Assembly: GCA_964520905.1 (NCBI GenBank)
Contig: CAZFQL010000013.1
Coordinates: 58,502-122,501 of the forward strand
Length of the DNA: 64,000 bases
Direction of reading: 5' to 3'
Source: JAGVIE01 sp964520905
GTDB lineage: Bacteria; Bacteroidota; Ignavibacteria; UBA10030; SZUA-254
The position numbers and the translations under genes are program-made. A model generated the notes under the pieces. The model saw nothing but the letters and a program-made list of their open reading frames with translations. It was not told where the DNA came from and did no database searches. This document shows, piece after piece, positions 7,300 to 16,641 of this stretch. Numbering within the stretch: the stretch's first letter is position 1; each line of letters begins with the position of its first letter.

Positions 7300-8460
7300 T
7301 TACCCCTTCACACTATTTTTTATGACATTATAAATATCTTTGGGATTATGAACCGATCCGCCGCCGTGAGGCACCAATTCAACTCTCACTTTCCCGGCTG
7401 AATGTCGTTCGACTTCATGTACCATCTGGCCGTAATTTATTTCTGGCACTACGAACGATTTGATTTTAGTTGCCAGCTCTTTAATACGCTTTTCCGGAAA
7501 GGGCCATGCAACGATGAGACGCAGGTGACCGACTTTCATTCCTTCTTTTCGTGCCTGATCGATTGCAGGAATCGCGACACGCGAGGTGATTCCATAAGAT
7601 ACAACTACAACATCAGCTCCCTCAACTTGATCTTCTTTGTACTCGACAATTTTATCGGCATTCATTTTTATCTTATCTATGAGGCGATGCACTAACTTTT
7701 CTTGAGCCGCCGCAGTCATTACCGGATATCCTTTTTCGTCATGCGTTAAGCCGGTTACATGAATATTATATCCGTCTCCGGCTTTAACCATGGGCGGAAC
7801 CATATCATTGTCTGGTTTGAAAAGAAGAAACTCTTCCTTTGGTCCTTCATAAAATCGCCGGGGATAAATTTCGATCTGATCGGCTGGAGGAACCATAACA
7901 CGCTCTGTCATATGCCCGACACATTCATCCATCATCAACAACACCGGAACTCGATATTGCTCTGATAGGTTGAAAGCTTTAATTGTAAAATCAAAACATT
8001 CTTGTGGAGAATTGGGACACAGAGCAATAATACCGTAATCGCCGTGAGACCCCCAACGTGCCTGCATCATATCGCCTTGTCCCGGTAATGTCGGTAAGCC
8101 GGTCGAAGGACCTCCGCGCTGAACATCGACAAAGACGCATGGTACTTCCGTCATAGCCGCTAACCCGATGTGTTCCATCATCAAAGAAAAGCCGGGACCT
8201 GATGTCACGGTCATAGCTTTCTTCCCGCCCCAGACAGCGCCTTGAATTGCTATAGAGGAAGCGATCTCATCTTCCATTTGAATAAACATCCCGCCGATCA
8301 GCGGGAATCGGTCGGCGATTCGCTCAATGACTTCAGTGGATGGTGTAATTGGATATCCGGCAACAAACCGGCAGCCCGCCGCTATTGCACCTTCGGCACA
8401 CGCATGATCGCCATCGATAAAGTGCGCACCTGTCAATACTCCTTTAGGATCTGATTTCAC
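7300..8460 (-). CDS. korA: 2-oxoacid:ferredoxin oxidoreductase, alpha subunit
   Basis: A 386-residue alpha subunit with no fused gamma domain. The N-terminal pyrimidine-binding region shows 'GCRFVAGYPITPSTEV' and 'FIQMEDEIASSIAIQGAVWGGKKAMTVTSGPG', with the conserved TPP-activating Glu in 'MEDE'. 'QRGGPSTGLPTLPGQGD' is typical of the Kor/Vor group. A transketolase C-terminal-like domain follows from about residue 250. It acts with KorB, KorC and KorD in reversible 2-oxoacid oxidation with CoA and ferredoxin, as in the reductive TCA cycle or amino-acid fermentation. Confidence 0.92.
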   Translation of the reverse strand: MKSDPKGVLTGAHFIDGDHACAEGAIAAGCRFVAGYPITPSTEVIERIADRFPLIGGMFIQMEDEIASSIAIQGAVWGGKKAMTVTSGPGFSLMMEHIGLAAMTEVPCVFVDVQRGGPSTGLPTLPGQGDMMQARWGSHGDYGIIALCPNSPQECFDFTIKAFNLSEQYRVPVLLMMDECVGHMTERVMVPPADQIEIYPRRFYEGPKEEFLLFKPDNDMVPPMVKAGDGYNIHVTGLTHDEKGYPVMTAAAQEKLVHRLIDKIKMNADKIVEYKEDQVEGADVVVVSYGITSRVAIPAIDQARKEGMKVGHLRLIVAWPFPEKRIKELATKIKSFVVPEINYGQMVHEVERHSAGKVRVELVPHGGGSVHNPKDIYNVIKNSVKG

Positions 8461-8468
8461 ATTAACTC

Positions 8469-8720
8469 CTACTTTTGTTTCTTCTTAAACATAAACCCGT
8501 AAATTGCAAAATCGGGACATAGTAATCCGCACATATTACAGCCATTGCATTTTTCCTGCGTGACTAACACCGGCGGATGGTATCCTTTTGCATTATACTG
8601 GTCGGAAAGTTTTAAAGCATCGGTCGGACAGAATTCTACACAAAAGCCGCAGCCCTTGCATCTCTCATCCGAGATAACAACCGATCCAAGTCCTTTTTTC
8701 TTTTGCTGTGTTTCTGCCAT
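8469..8720 (-). CDS. korD: 2x[4Fe-4S] ferredoxin subunit of 2-oxoacid oxidoreductase
   Basis: An 83-residue bacterial-type ferredoxin with two complete C-x2-C-x2-C-x3-C motifs: Cys21/24/27/31 ('CKGCGFCVEFC') and Cys58/61/64/68 ('CNGCNMCGLLC'). The 20-residue Lys-rich N-terminal arm is usual for the delta subunit of Kor/Vor enzymes. It is the first gene of the operon, 8 bp before korA, and would carry electrons from KorB to soluble ferredoxin. The 180 bp upstream to 8901 is AT-rich and probably holds the promoter, but no box pair is convincing. Confidence 0.9.
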   Translation of the reverse strand: MAETQQKKKGLGSVVISDERCKGCGFCVEFCPTDALKLSDQYNAKGYHPPVLVTQEKCNGCNMCGLLCPDFAIYGFMFKKKQK

Positions 8721-8901
8721 GAACTACCTTCAAGAATAAAGTAATTAGAAATGCTATAGTGCTTTATATAATCATAATGCACGCCAAAAATATTTTAGAT
8801 AAAATACTCAGAAATAGCATGAAAACCAAAAATAAATCTCAAGAGTGAAAATGATTGTGTGTGATATTATTAGAATTGAAAATGTTTTGGGTGGAATTAG
8901 A

Positions 8902-9321
8902 TTATAACCATAGTAGAAGTATAAACATCGATACACCGATGAGCGCCATGATGATATCTGCAACGAGAATGAAAGTCGAATTCAAATATTCCGGTCCCAT
9001 AAGAATGAGAATTAAGAAAGGAATACCGACAACTGCGACAGCGTTAATCAGTGCTATGATTCGCGTGAAATGCTGCCCGGCACGGACACCCATCGCACAG
9101 TATAGCGTGCTGATGCCGAAGGGTATAAGGAGAATTCCTACAAGTTGATTAACCAGCGCCGATGGTGCGAACTGGGAGAGCGTCTCAACCGAGACATCAT
9201 GCGCGAACCATTTACCGACAATTGGTGTCGTCAGTATATGGATGAATGCGATGATGATGAGAAGAACGCCATCAATCAATAAGATGCGGGAGACGATGAG
9301 GTTTTTATCTATCTTGTACAT
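8902..9321 (-). CDS. Four-helix integral membrane protein, unknown
   Basis: A 139-residue hydrophobic protein with four predicted membrane helices (about 12-32, 60-78, 86-108 and 115-137). A short extracytoplasmic loop after helix 1 contains 'PIVGKWFAHDV'. No family is recognised with confidence. Its start overlaps the 3' end of the secreted hydrolase gene by 17 bp, so the two are translationally linked and probably act in the same process at the envelope. Confidence 0.75.
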   Translation of the reverse strand: MYKIDKNLIVSRILLIDGVLLIIIAFIHILTTPIVGKWFAHDVSVETLSQFAPSALVNQLVGILLIPFGISTLYCAMGVRAGQHFTRIIALINAVAVVGIPFLILILMGPEYLNSTFILVADIIMALIGVSMFILLLWL

Positions 9322-10720
9322 TCTTTTTAATCCACTCCGTCATCTTGTCAAGAAATCCAAAGACAAACTCTTTCTTCAACGTCGCGTACTCCGCAGGATT
9401 GCCCGTAACAGCTTCCTGAAAGAGATGGTTTGCTTTGGGGAAGACATGAATCGTGTAATTTTTGTTGCCGGATTTCTTGAAAACTTTTTCCATCGGTTCT
9501 TTGTTCAAGTCGAGCGGAACCTGCATATCCAACTCACCGAACAATGCGAGCACCGGGCACTTTACCTTCTCCAATTGCTTCGCCGGATCGAAATCGATGA
9601 AATATTTAAACCACGCGCTCTTTGCTCCTTTTATTTTCGCGTCCGTGCTTGTATTAATCAGTTTCTCCTCGTCTCCAATTGCTTTGCGTTCTTCGGCAGT
9701 CATCTTTTTGAGACTCTCTTTTGCATCTTTCTGCAACTCCAATCTCAATTCCTCCCAACCTTTATTCGTCCGGACAACCTTATACACCTGCTCTTGCCGC
9801 GCTAATTCGGTTTTAATTTCAGTTTCCGTCGCACTACCCGCGCGCATGAGAATGTCGATCTGTTTGGAGATAATCTTATCGCCGGTAACAGCCGGTCCAG
9901 CCATCAAAACTATGAATGCAATATCTTTGAAACGTGCCGCTACCATCGGAGCGATGATGCCGCCTTCGCTGTGCCCGAGGAATCCGATCTTTTTGTGGTC
10001 AATCTCTGAGCGGGTGAGCAGATATTTCACCTGCGCTTCCGCATCGTTCGCGAAATCCTCTCCAGTCGCTTTTTCCATACTGCCGGTAGAACCGCCAACA
10101 CCTCTGTCATCGCACCGCAATACGGCGATACCGCTCCGCGTGAGATAATCGGCAATCAACTTGAACGGTTTAAAACCCATAACTTCCTCATCACGATTTT
10201 GTGCGCCGCTTCCGGTGATAAGAACGACCGCCGGATATGGACCCGCCGTGACGGGAAGCGACAACGTCCCTGCAAACGTAATATCTCCATGTTGAATTTT
10301 CACATCTTCCTCTTTGTACGGAGGCGGAGGTTCTATAGGTGCGGCAGCTTTTGTTGCTGTTCCCTTTATCAAATAAAATTTTCCCTTTGCGCCCGCCTGC
10401 GAAAAATCTCCGCTTATACTGTCACCTCTCATCTCGCCGTCAAAGACTGCAATTCCGGGACCTGCCGGAAGCTCGAAGTAAACTTTCGGCGACTTGAACG
10501 ATACATTCTTCAGGGGCAAGCCGTTAGCATTCTGCATCGGGATATCGATGGATGCTTTGAATGAATCGGCTTCCGATTTGATATCGACCTTAATTCCTAG
10601 CTCTCCTCCCATGATGGAGATCGCACCCTCCCAGTGACCGGGAAACTCGGTTTGAGCTATCATACCGGATGCTGTGAGGATAATGAGGATAAGAAGATAA
10701 GATAATGTTCGTGATTTCAT
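9305..10720 (-). CDS. Secreted alpha/beta hydrolase (dienelactone-hydrolase/acyl-esterase type)
   Basis: A 471-residue exported enzyme. Residues 1-22 are a signal peptide ('SYLLILIILTASGMIAQ'). A beta-rich N-terminal domain (about 25-125) precedes the hydrolase fold. The catalytic triad is visible: Ser in 'GHSEGG', Asp in 'GELDMQVP' and His in 'PKANHLFQE'. 'VLITGSGAQNRDEE' gives the oxyanion region. The set resembles periplasmic esterases of the BAAT/DLH-like class, likely acting on small acyl esters. ATG at 10720 is preceded by AAAGGG; the longer frame has no signal peptide. Confidence 0.85.
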   Translation of the reverse strand: MKSRTLSYLLILIILTASGMIAQTEFPGHWEGAISIMGGELGIKVDIKSEADSFKASIDIPMQNANGLPLKNVSFKSPKVYFELPAGPGIAVFDGEMRGDSISGDFSQAGAKGKFYLIKGTATKAAAPIEPPPPYKEEDVKIQHGDITFAGTLSLPVTAGPYPAVVLITGSGAQNRDEEVMGFKPFKLIADYLTRSGIAVLRCDDRGVGGSTGSMEKATGEDFANDAEAQVKYLLTRSEIDHKKIGFLGHSEGGIIAPMVAARFKDIAFIVLMAGPAVTGDKIISKQIDILMRAGSATETEIKTELARQEQVYKVVRTNKGWEELRLELQKDAKESLKKMTAEERKAIGDEEKLINTSTDAKIKGAKSAWFKYFIDFDPAKQLEKVKCPVLALFGELDMQVPLDLNKEPMEKVFKKSGNKNYTIHVFPKANHLFQEAVTGNPAEYATLKKEFVFGFLDKMTEWIKKNVQDR

Positions 10721-10748
10721 GATAATCCCTTTCAGAATAAAATATCCA

Positions 10749-11759
10749 TTAACGTTCACTGCGCATAAAATCCTGCATCCAAAACGGATACACACGCGGG
10801 GGCTTACTGATTTCATCCAGCCGGACAACTTCTTCGGGGGTCAATTCCCATTCCGAACTTTTTAGGTTATCTGCTAAATGCTCGGGTGTTCTCGCTCCGA
10901 TAACGATAGATGATACTGCAGGCTTACGCAATAAATAATTCAAAGCTGTTTGACTAATAGTCTTATCGTGCCTTTTTGCAATCCGATCAAGTTCATCGAT
11001 AATATCATAACCTTTTTCTTCATCAAACTGCAAAAAATTTCCTTCCGGATTACTGCGTCGTGCACCCGCAGGACGAGGTTTTCCGCGTCTGTACTTACCG
11101 GTCAGAAAACCTCCGGCAAGAGGACTCCACGGCATTATACCTAATTTCTGGTCGAGACAGAGAGGAACGATTTCATATTCCAGATCGCGAGCAATGAGTG
11201 AATAATACGATTGGATTGTGATAAATCTGGCGTAACCATACTTCTCGGAAATTGCCAAAGACTTCATTAACTGCCATCCGGTGAAGTTTGAACATCCGAT
11301 ATATCTCACCTTACCGGTACGGACTAAATCATCCAATGCGCACATCGTTTCTTCGAGTGGTGTCAGATGATCCCAGTTATGAACCTGATATAAATCTATA
11401 TAATCGGTTCCTAAACGCTTCAAGCTTGCATTGCATCCTTCAATAATGTGATGACGTGAAAGACCGACATCGTTGGGTCCGGTTCCCATTCTTCCGCGAA
11501 CTTTTGTTGCAAGAACAATATCCTTCCGTTTCGAACCAAGCGCATTGCCGAGCATTTGTTCGGCGATTCCATCTGAATAAATATCGGCTGTATCAAAAAA
11601 ATTTATGCCGCCGTCTATTGCCATTTGAATAAGCTGGTCAGCTTCTTGTTGAGTTTGTTTACCGATTGTTCCCCAGTACGAAGTTCCGCCAAACGTCATC
11701 GTACCGAAACATAACTCGGTTACTTTCAGTCCCGAATTCCCAAGTAATCGCATTTTCAT
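10749..11759 (-). CDS. Aldo/keto reductase
   Basis: A 336-residue AKR of the voltage-gated-channel-beta/YghZ-like group. The tetrad is visible: Asp and Tyr in 'FFDTADIYSDG', Lys in 'VLATKVRG', His in 'DLYQVHNWD'. 'GCSNFTGWQL' and the C-terminal NADPH-binding block ('SSIVIGARTPEHLADNL') are also present. It reduces aldehydes or ketones with NADPH in the cytoplasm; the physiological substrate is not apparent. It is co-directional with the flanking hydrolase and lipoprotein genes with short gaps. Confidence 0.9.
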   Translation of the reverse strand: MKMRLLGNSGLKVTELCFGTMTFGGTSYWGTIGKQTQQEADQLIQMAIDGGINFFDTADIYSDGIAEQMLGNALGSKRKDIVLATKVRGRMGTGPNDVGLSRHHIIEGCNASLKRLGTDYIDLYQVHNWDHLTPLEETMCALDDLVRTGKVRYIGCSNFTGWQLMKSLAISEKYGYARFITIQSYYSLIARDLEYEIVPLCLDQKLGIMPWSPLAGGFLTGKYRRGKPRPAGARRSNPEGNFLQFDEEKGYDIIDELDRIAKRHDKTISQTALNYLLRKPAVSSIVIGARTPEHLADNLKSSEWELTPEEVVRLDEISKPPRVYPFWMQDFMRSER

Positions 11760-11783
11760 ATATCTTCCGTTCTAAATTATATT

Positions 11784-12578
11784 TTAAGGCAGCTCGGCGA
11801 CGATTTTATCAACCATCCCCGTAAGCTTGTTCATATTGATCGTACCACCCTGCATAAATGCTCTGTCATCCCATATGATATCTCCCGTTTCAGTATCAAT
11901 GAGGTAAAACATGATCGTGAATTGAGTTACCGGATCGAATGAGATTGTTTCATATTTATTTTTTGGAGAAGCTCTTTCAACCGCCGCTCGATATGAAACC
12001 GGGGAATCGTATCCGATCCCAAAAACAACAGCCATTATCCTGCTGCCGAACGCCTTGCCTAAGTGGACAGCGGCAGGAATATTTTTAGAGGTTTCACTCT
12101 TGCTTTTTTCATAACCGAGTAAAGAAGAGTAGACTATCCTCAACAATTGGGATAAAATCGTATCGCGGGAAAATACTTCGTGCTCAAAATATGGCGGAGA
12201 AACCATTGATAATTGACTAACATCCGATTGTCTATCTTCGACCGATCGGATCACCGGATTTTTTTTATTCCGATCCATCAACAATCCAACGGACGATAGA
12301 ATTGCACGGTCGACGTGTAACTTCTTCTCATTCAGTTTCCCCGCAAAATAATCCATGCAGGCTTTTGCGTACCGTTTTGTTTCGGGTACGTCAATTTTTA
12401 CAGTATCACCGCCAACAGCTTCCATAAGCACAAAATCGGACAGAATGAAAGTTGACGTGATCTCTTTTTTCTTTTCAGGAAAATCGGGATACCGATTGAG
12501 CGGGGAGGTTGAACAACCGGCAACAAGCACAACAATGCCGATAAGAAACCACTTTAGATTTTTCACAATATTAGGCAT
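11784..12578 (-). CDS. Predicted lipoprotein, unknown
   Basis: A 264-residue protein that begins with a lipoprotein signal: a basic start, a hydrophobic core and lipobox 'LVAGC' near residue 22. The mature part has no recognised domain. Its last third ('TQFTIMFYLIDTETGDIIWDDR') has the pattern of outer-membrane-biogenesis lipoproteins in which the protein is compared with a 'type/amount' string, but this is weak. ATG at 12578 was chosen because it gives the signal peptide; the ribosome binding site is poor. It follows the GT4 gene by 13 bp and may serve the same surface-polysaccharide pathway. Confidence 0.7.
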   Translation of the reverse strand: MPNIVKNLKWFLIGIVVLVAGCSTSPLNRYPDFPEKKKEITSTFILSDFVLMEAVGGDTVKIDVPETKRYAKACMDYFAGKLNEKKLHVDRAILSSVGLLMDRNKKNPVIRSVEDRQSDVSQLSMVSPPYFEHEVFSRDTILSQLLRIVYSSLLGYEKSKSETSKNIPAAVHLGKAFGSRIMAVVFGIGYDSPVSYRAAVERASPKNKYETISFDPVTQFTIMFYLIDTETGDIIWDDRAFMQGGTINMNKLTGMVDKIVAELP

Positions 12579-12591
12579 TATGATTGCATAA

Positions 12592-13629
12592 TTATTTTTT
12601 AGCAAGAACGCGTTCGTACACTTCGAGTGTTTTTTTGGCAACAACATCCCAGAGGTAATTATTTTTTATATGTATCCGTAATTCATCGTTTTTCTTTTTT
12701 CCTATCGAATGAAGAATACCCCGCCTGATATCTTCGATCGATGCCGGATCGACATACTCTGCATGAGATCTAAAATATTCCTTAGTGCCGCCATATTTCG
12801 TAATAACAATTTTCGCTCCGGCAAGCGCCGCCTCAAGTGCTGCGATACCCGGCGTTTCAAACAATGATGGAAGTGCAAACACATCGCAAGCCGCATATGC
12901 CGATGCCAGCAATTCGGAGTCGTTGGGAATTGAATCAAGTATCATCAGCCGGGGATTCTCCTTAGCTTCATCCATACATGCCCGCCCGCTCCGGTTATTT
13001 TCTATACGTCCGATTATAACAGCGGAAACATCGATAGACTTCAGAGCGCGGATAAGATTCAATACATTCTTTCGCTCCGGACCGACATGGCCCACATTCA
13101 AGATAAAATTCTTTACACCATATTTATTCTCGAAGATTGATTTATCTGAATTATAGAATCGCTCATCGACACCATTGGGTATAACCGTTATTCTGTCACC
13201 TGGCACACCAATTCCATCTTGAAGTAATTGTCCTTCATCAGTCGTATTCGGAAGTACTGCGCGCGCCCAGGAACAAATATCAGCCATTATACCGTAGTCC
13301 ATCCACAATCCTTTATAGAATTTCCTGATGAGGCGGTTCAACGTCAAAGCGGTACGAAGATATTGCGGATTGTGCAGCGAATAAAATATCGGGCTTACAA
13401 CGATGGGTATTTCCAGCTTCGATATCTCGCGCGCAAGATGATACGTACCGATGTTTGCGCCGAAAAAATGAATGAGATCGATCTTGTCCTTATGAAAATC
13501 CTGCCAGGATTCAAAAAGAATAACATTCACTCCAAGCTTTTCAAGACCGCGTTTGGTCTGAAGTATTTGGGTGCGGGGTCCACCCTTTAAAATCATGACC
13601 GATTGATAAGATGCAAGACAAACGTTCAT
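12592..13629 (-). CDS. GT4-family glycosyltransferase
   Basis: A 345-residue GT-B glycosyltransferase. The C-terminal glycosyltransferase-1 domain contains 'ILNVGHVGPERKNVLNLIRA', a sugar-nucleotide-binding strand 'AVIIGRIE' and the family signature 'DVFALPSLFETPGIAALEAALAGAKIV' with E-x7-E. The N-terminal half has the acceptor-binding fold. It is cytoplasmic and part of a run of surface-polysaccharide genes (12592-18747). Donor and acceptor are not predictable. Confidence 0.88.
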   Translation of the reverse strand: MNVCLASYQSVMILKGGPRTQILQTKRGLEKLGVNVILFESWQDFHKDKIDLIHFFGANIGTYHLAREISKLEIPIVVSPIFYSLHNPQYLRTALTLNRLIRKFYKGLWMDYGIMADICSWARAVLPNTTDEGQLLQDGIGVPGDRITVIPNGVDERFYNSDKSIFENKYGVKNFILNVGHVGPERKNVLNLIRALKSIDVSAVIIGRIENNRSGRACMDEAKENPRLMILDSIPNDSELLASAYAACDVFALPSLFETPGIAALEAALAGAKIVITKYGGTKEYFRSHAEYVDPASIEDIRRGILHSIGKKKNDELRIHIKNNYLWDVVAKKTLEVYERVLAKK

Positions 13630-13687
13630 AGAAATAATTTCCTATTCCGTATTGTGAAGATCCTCAGAGCATTATAATTATAATGTC

Positions 13688-15250
13688 TCATAGACGCTTA
13701 ATCTTACCGATTGTTTTGTCTTCAAATTTTTGAAGAAGTATCCAGGGATTGAATTTATGAATTCGATGTATATCTTCCGGAGGTTGCACCGGCGATGGAT
13801 TTTGTTTCCAGCGTAATTCTGAAAGATTTATGTCACGCTGAATAGGAGTAAATGCCTCAGATCCATCCGGTCGGGTTATGCGCAACCATATTTCATCCGG
13901 CGATCCTGATATTTTAAAGCTCAGTTTGTCTTGCTCCTGCGTTGATTCGATTCCAAGTTCGCATCTCCTTTTCCACCAATAAGCGTAATCTATCATCGAT
14001 ATCTTTTGTATTTTTTTTCGGGAAACATAATCGAAGATTTGCTCAACAACAGTGTTATGATTATCCTTTGGGTGATGGTAAAAAAACAGCGGTTCTCGAC
14101 GGGATATTTTCTTTTCCATCACTATTCGGAAATAATCGATCATTGCATTCTCATCGAATCCCTGCCGGCGTAAATTCCCTATTGAAATCGGATGCACGGG
14201 CACTTGCAGTGTTTTTAAGAATTTTCCATTCACAACCGGATACGATGGTACGTTATCATAATCATATGAAAATTCCGAAGAATAAACAAAGTCAGATTCA
14301 TCGATTGCTTTCGCAAGCCCAGAGTTCCATCTGCCGAATGGCGCTGAAAAACACCGGGCTTTAAGTCCGTTCAGCCGGAAAGCCTGGATTGCCTTTTCAA
14401 TATTTTGTTTATTACCTGTATAATCATCGTAAGTCTGATGCTCATAACCATGAATACCGATTTCTTGTCCTGCCATCTCCTTATACACAGTGAGATGTTC
14501 CTGCTGACTTTTTACATCCACCAACCACGTCGCAGAAATACCGAATTCTCTGATTAGGTCGTATAATTTGTTCAACTCTTCCGGGTTTGCATAATCGGTA
14601 TCGATCCGCCAGGAAAAAATCGAATGGGCATCTTTTGGGTAATACCATTTATGCAGATATGGTAATCCACGCCGATGATGGAGAATTTCAAGCGAGCGTG
14701 AGATAAGTTTCAGAAGATTGCCTTTAGATATCTTTGATACCAACTCGTACGGCAATCTGTTACGGTTAGAATAAAAAGATTTTGTCATTGATCTGTTATC
14801 TAAAACTAATTCACTCGCATCGAATGGCAGAACAACAACGTGCCCGCCGCCGAACTCACCGACAAACACCGCATATCTCCCGTCGTTAGTACGCATCGCA
14901 TTCGCACCCTGAGGTAAGAATACATTCTCTCCGACATCGATCATTCCAATACCGGCGATTATCGAATCACTATCCTCGATTAGATATCTGATGAATGTTT
15001 CTTTACATGTCTTGCCGCTGATATGAGAAAATATTTTTGCTGAACATAGTATTGCCCCACCGTTAGATAAATAATTCAGTATGAATTGCACATCATGTAT
15101 ATCCGATGTATCGCTGATAATCACCGCACTCAAATCATGCAGTGAGTAATCGATGGGATTAACTATATAAGTGACCCCTTCCTGTTCCAACAACAATTGC
15201 CATCCATTCAGATTCTTTCCGAATATTCCTATCCTGTGAGACACTATCAT
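13688..15250 (-). CDS. NodB-like polysaccharide deacetylase domain protein
   Basis: A 520-residue protein. Residues 1-180 form a Rossmann-like glutamine-amidotransferase/BPL-type region ('AVIISDTSDIHDVQFIL', 'GGHVVVLPFDASEL'). Residues 210-400 form the deacetylase barrel, with 'FSWRIDTDY' (catalytic/metal Asp pair), 'EIGIHGYEHQTYDD' (metal His pair H-x3-H) and 'LFFYHHPKD'. It probably removes acetyl groups from a cell-surface glycan or intermediate. No signal peptide is visible. Its start overlaps the flippase stop by 4 bp, showing tight coupling. Confidence 0.8.
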   Translation of the reverse strand: MIVSHRIGIFGKNLNGWQLLLEQEGVTYIVNPIDYSLHDLSAVIISDTSDIHDVQFILNYLSNGGAILCSAKIFSHISGKTCKETFIRYLIEDSDSIIAGIGMIDVGENVFLPQGANAMRTNDGRYAVFVGEFGGGHVVVLPFDASELVLDNRSMTKSFYSNRNRLPYELVSKISKGNLLKLISRSLEILHHRRGLPYLHKWYYPKDAHSIFSWRIDTDYANPEELNKLYDLIREFGISATWLVDVKSQQEHLTVYKEMAGQEIGIHGYEHQTYDDYTGNKQNIEKAIQAFRLNGLKARCFSAPFGRWNSGLAKAIDESDFVYSSEFSYDYDNVPSYPVVNGKFLKTLQVPVHPISIGNLRRQGFDENAMIDYFRIVMEKKISRREPLFFYHHPKDNHNTVVEQIFDYVSRKKIQKISMIDYAYWWKRRCELGIESTQEQDKLSFKISGSPDEIWLRITRPDGSEAFTPIQRDINLSELRWKQNPSPVQPPEDIHRIHKFNPWILLQKFEDKTIGKIKRL

Positions 15251-16641
15251 ATGTGCTCCAGTAGGCGGGCAATTTCTGCATATCTAATTGCTTTGGTGGC
15301 GAAAAGTAATCCGGTGTACATGATCGCGCCGATTAAAATCAATACGAAAACATTCATTGGCGGCAGAAATATGAGAACTCCTCCCATGATAACAGTAGAA
15401 ATAATAATTTGTAAAATCGCACCGGGTACCGGGATATGCATAACCTGTTCTAACCGATTGCGCATTATAAATAACGTTACTGCTTCCGACACAACGATAG
15501 CAGCAGCCGAGCCGACAATGCCAAATAATATTGTACACGCGATAATCGAAACGGCATTAAGCAGAAGGCTTAAAAACATAACGACAGCATATGTCTTTTC
15601 ACGCCCGACAGCGATCAAGCCGGAAGTATAAATAGTATTAAGCATGGTAAACAAAAAATACCATATCAGTATATTGAAAACATTCACTGCTTCAAAATAC
15701 TGTACACCGAATACTATGGGTATTAGTTTATCGGAAATAATCGCCCCGCCGACACAAATCGGTAATGTTGTTATTAAAATCCACTTGATCGCAAGACGAA
15801 GACGGGAAGAAAACAGTTCGGGCGATTGAGCATTGAGGCGTGATGAAGCCGGCAGCAACAAGGTTGCCAGCACTCTGTCAATCATCAGAAGAAAAAATAT
15901 AAGTTTACTGGCTGCGCTATAAATCCCCGCGTCGCTGCTTCCTAAAATTATTCCGATAACAATAATCGGGAGATTAATGCCGACAGCTCCCAATATCGAA
16001 CCGCCGCCAAGCGGAAGAGCTTGTGCAATCAAAGATTTCCACCCTAAAAGCGACAACGTTATACGTTGATTACTCTCGTGCAGGCGATAATATCTCCACA
16101 CTATTACTGCTGAAGTAACATCACCAATTACAGCCGCTACTGCTACCCAAATCAGGTCAGAAGCAGTGTGAACAAACAATAGGATGAAACCCAGGTACAG
16201 TGCGGCGGAAATTGTGCGTCCGGTACCTATGATCCCCATTTTTTCTTTGCCTTGAAAATACCAATCCAGAAGAAATACATTTGGGAACAGAGATAGACAA
16301 AATACAACCATCAGTATCGCCATTGTGTCGTTCGGTATAAACACAACTGCAATCAATGAGACTATGATGAATGCACCGAATGATGTTATAGATCGTATAG
16401 TGATTACCGTATTTACCAAACCCGACGATTCACCACGCGCTACTGCGCGCGCTCCGAATGAACTCAATCCAACCGAACTCATCATAAGGGCATAAGAGAG
16501 TACCGTGAATCCGATATTCAAAACACCAAATCCTTCAACACCGACTTTTCTTGCAAGATAAGCTATCGTGAAAAATCCCAAGACCCTGCGTGCAATATCG
16601 CTTCCGATTATGAATAGAAAATTTTTTGAAAATCGCCTCAT
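15247..16641 (-). CDS. Oligosaccharide flippase (Wzx/MOP superfamily)
   Basis: A 464-residue membrane protein with about 12-14 hydrophobic helices. It begins 'NFLFIIGSDIARRVLGFFTIAYLARKVGVEGFGVLN', the classic start of polysaccharide_synt exporters. It would translocate undecaprenyl-linked repeat units across the inner membrane. It overlaps the GT4 gene upstream and the deacetylase gene downstream by 4 bp each, so the three are one translational unit. No matching polymerase (Wzy) or ligase was recognised in the window. Confidence 0.88.
   Translation of the reverse strand: MRRFSKNFLFIIGSDIARRVLGFFTIAYLARKVGVEGFGVLNIGFTVLSYALMMSSVGLSSFGARAVARGESSGLVNTVITIRSITSFGAFIIVSLIAVVFIPNDTMAILMVVFCLSLFPNVFLLDWYFQGKEKMGIIGTGRTISAALYLGFILLFVHTASDLIWVAVAAVIGDVTSAVIVWRYYRLHESNQRITLSLLGWKSLIAQALPLGGGSILGAVGINLPIIVIGIILGSSDAGIYSAASKLIFFLLMIDRVLATLLLPASSRLNAQSPELFSSRLRLAIKWILITTLPICVGGAIISDKLIPIVFGVQYFEAVNVFNILIWYFLFTMLNTIYTSGLIAVGREKTYAVVMFLSLLLNAVSIIACTILFGIVGSAAAIVVSEAVTLFIMRNRLEQVMHIPVPGAILQIIISTVIMGGVLIFLPPMNVFVLILIGAIMYTGLLFATKAIRYAEIARLLEHI

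Noticed and set aside
9242..10148. Long plus-strand ORFs opposite the secreted hydrolase
   Set aside because: Antisense shadows; the minus-strand frame has a signal peptide and a complete catalytic triad.
13942..14364. 140-codon plus-strand ORF
   Set aside because: Antisense to the deacetylase catalytic region, with no recognisable protein pattern.
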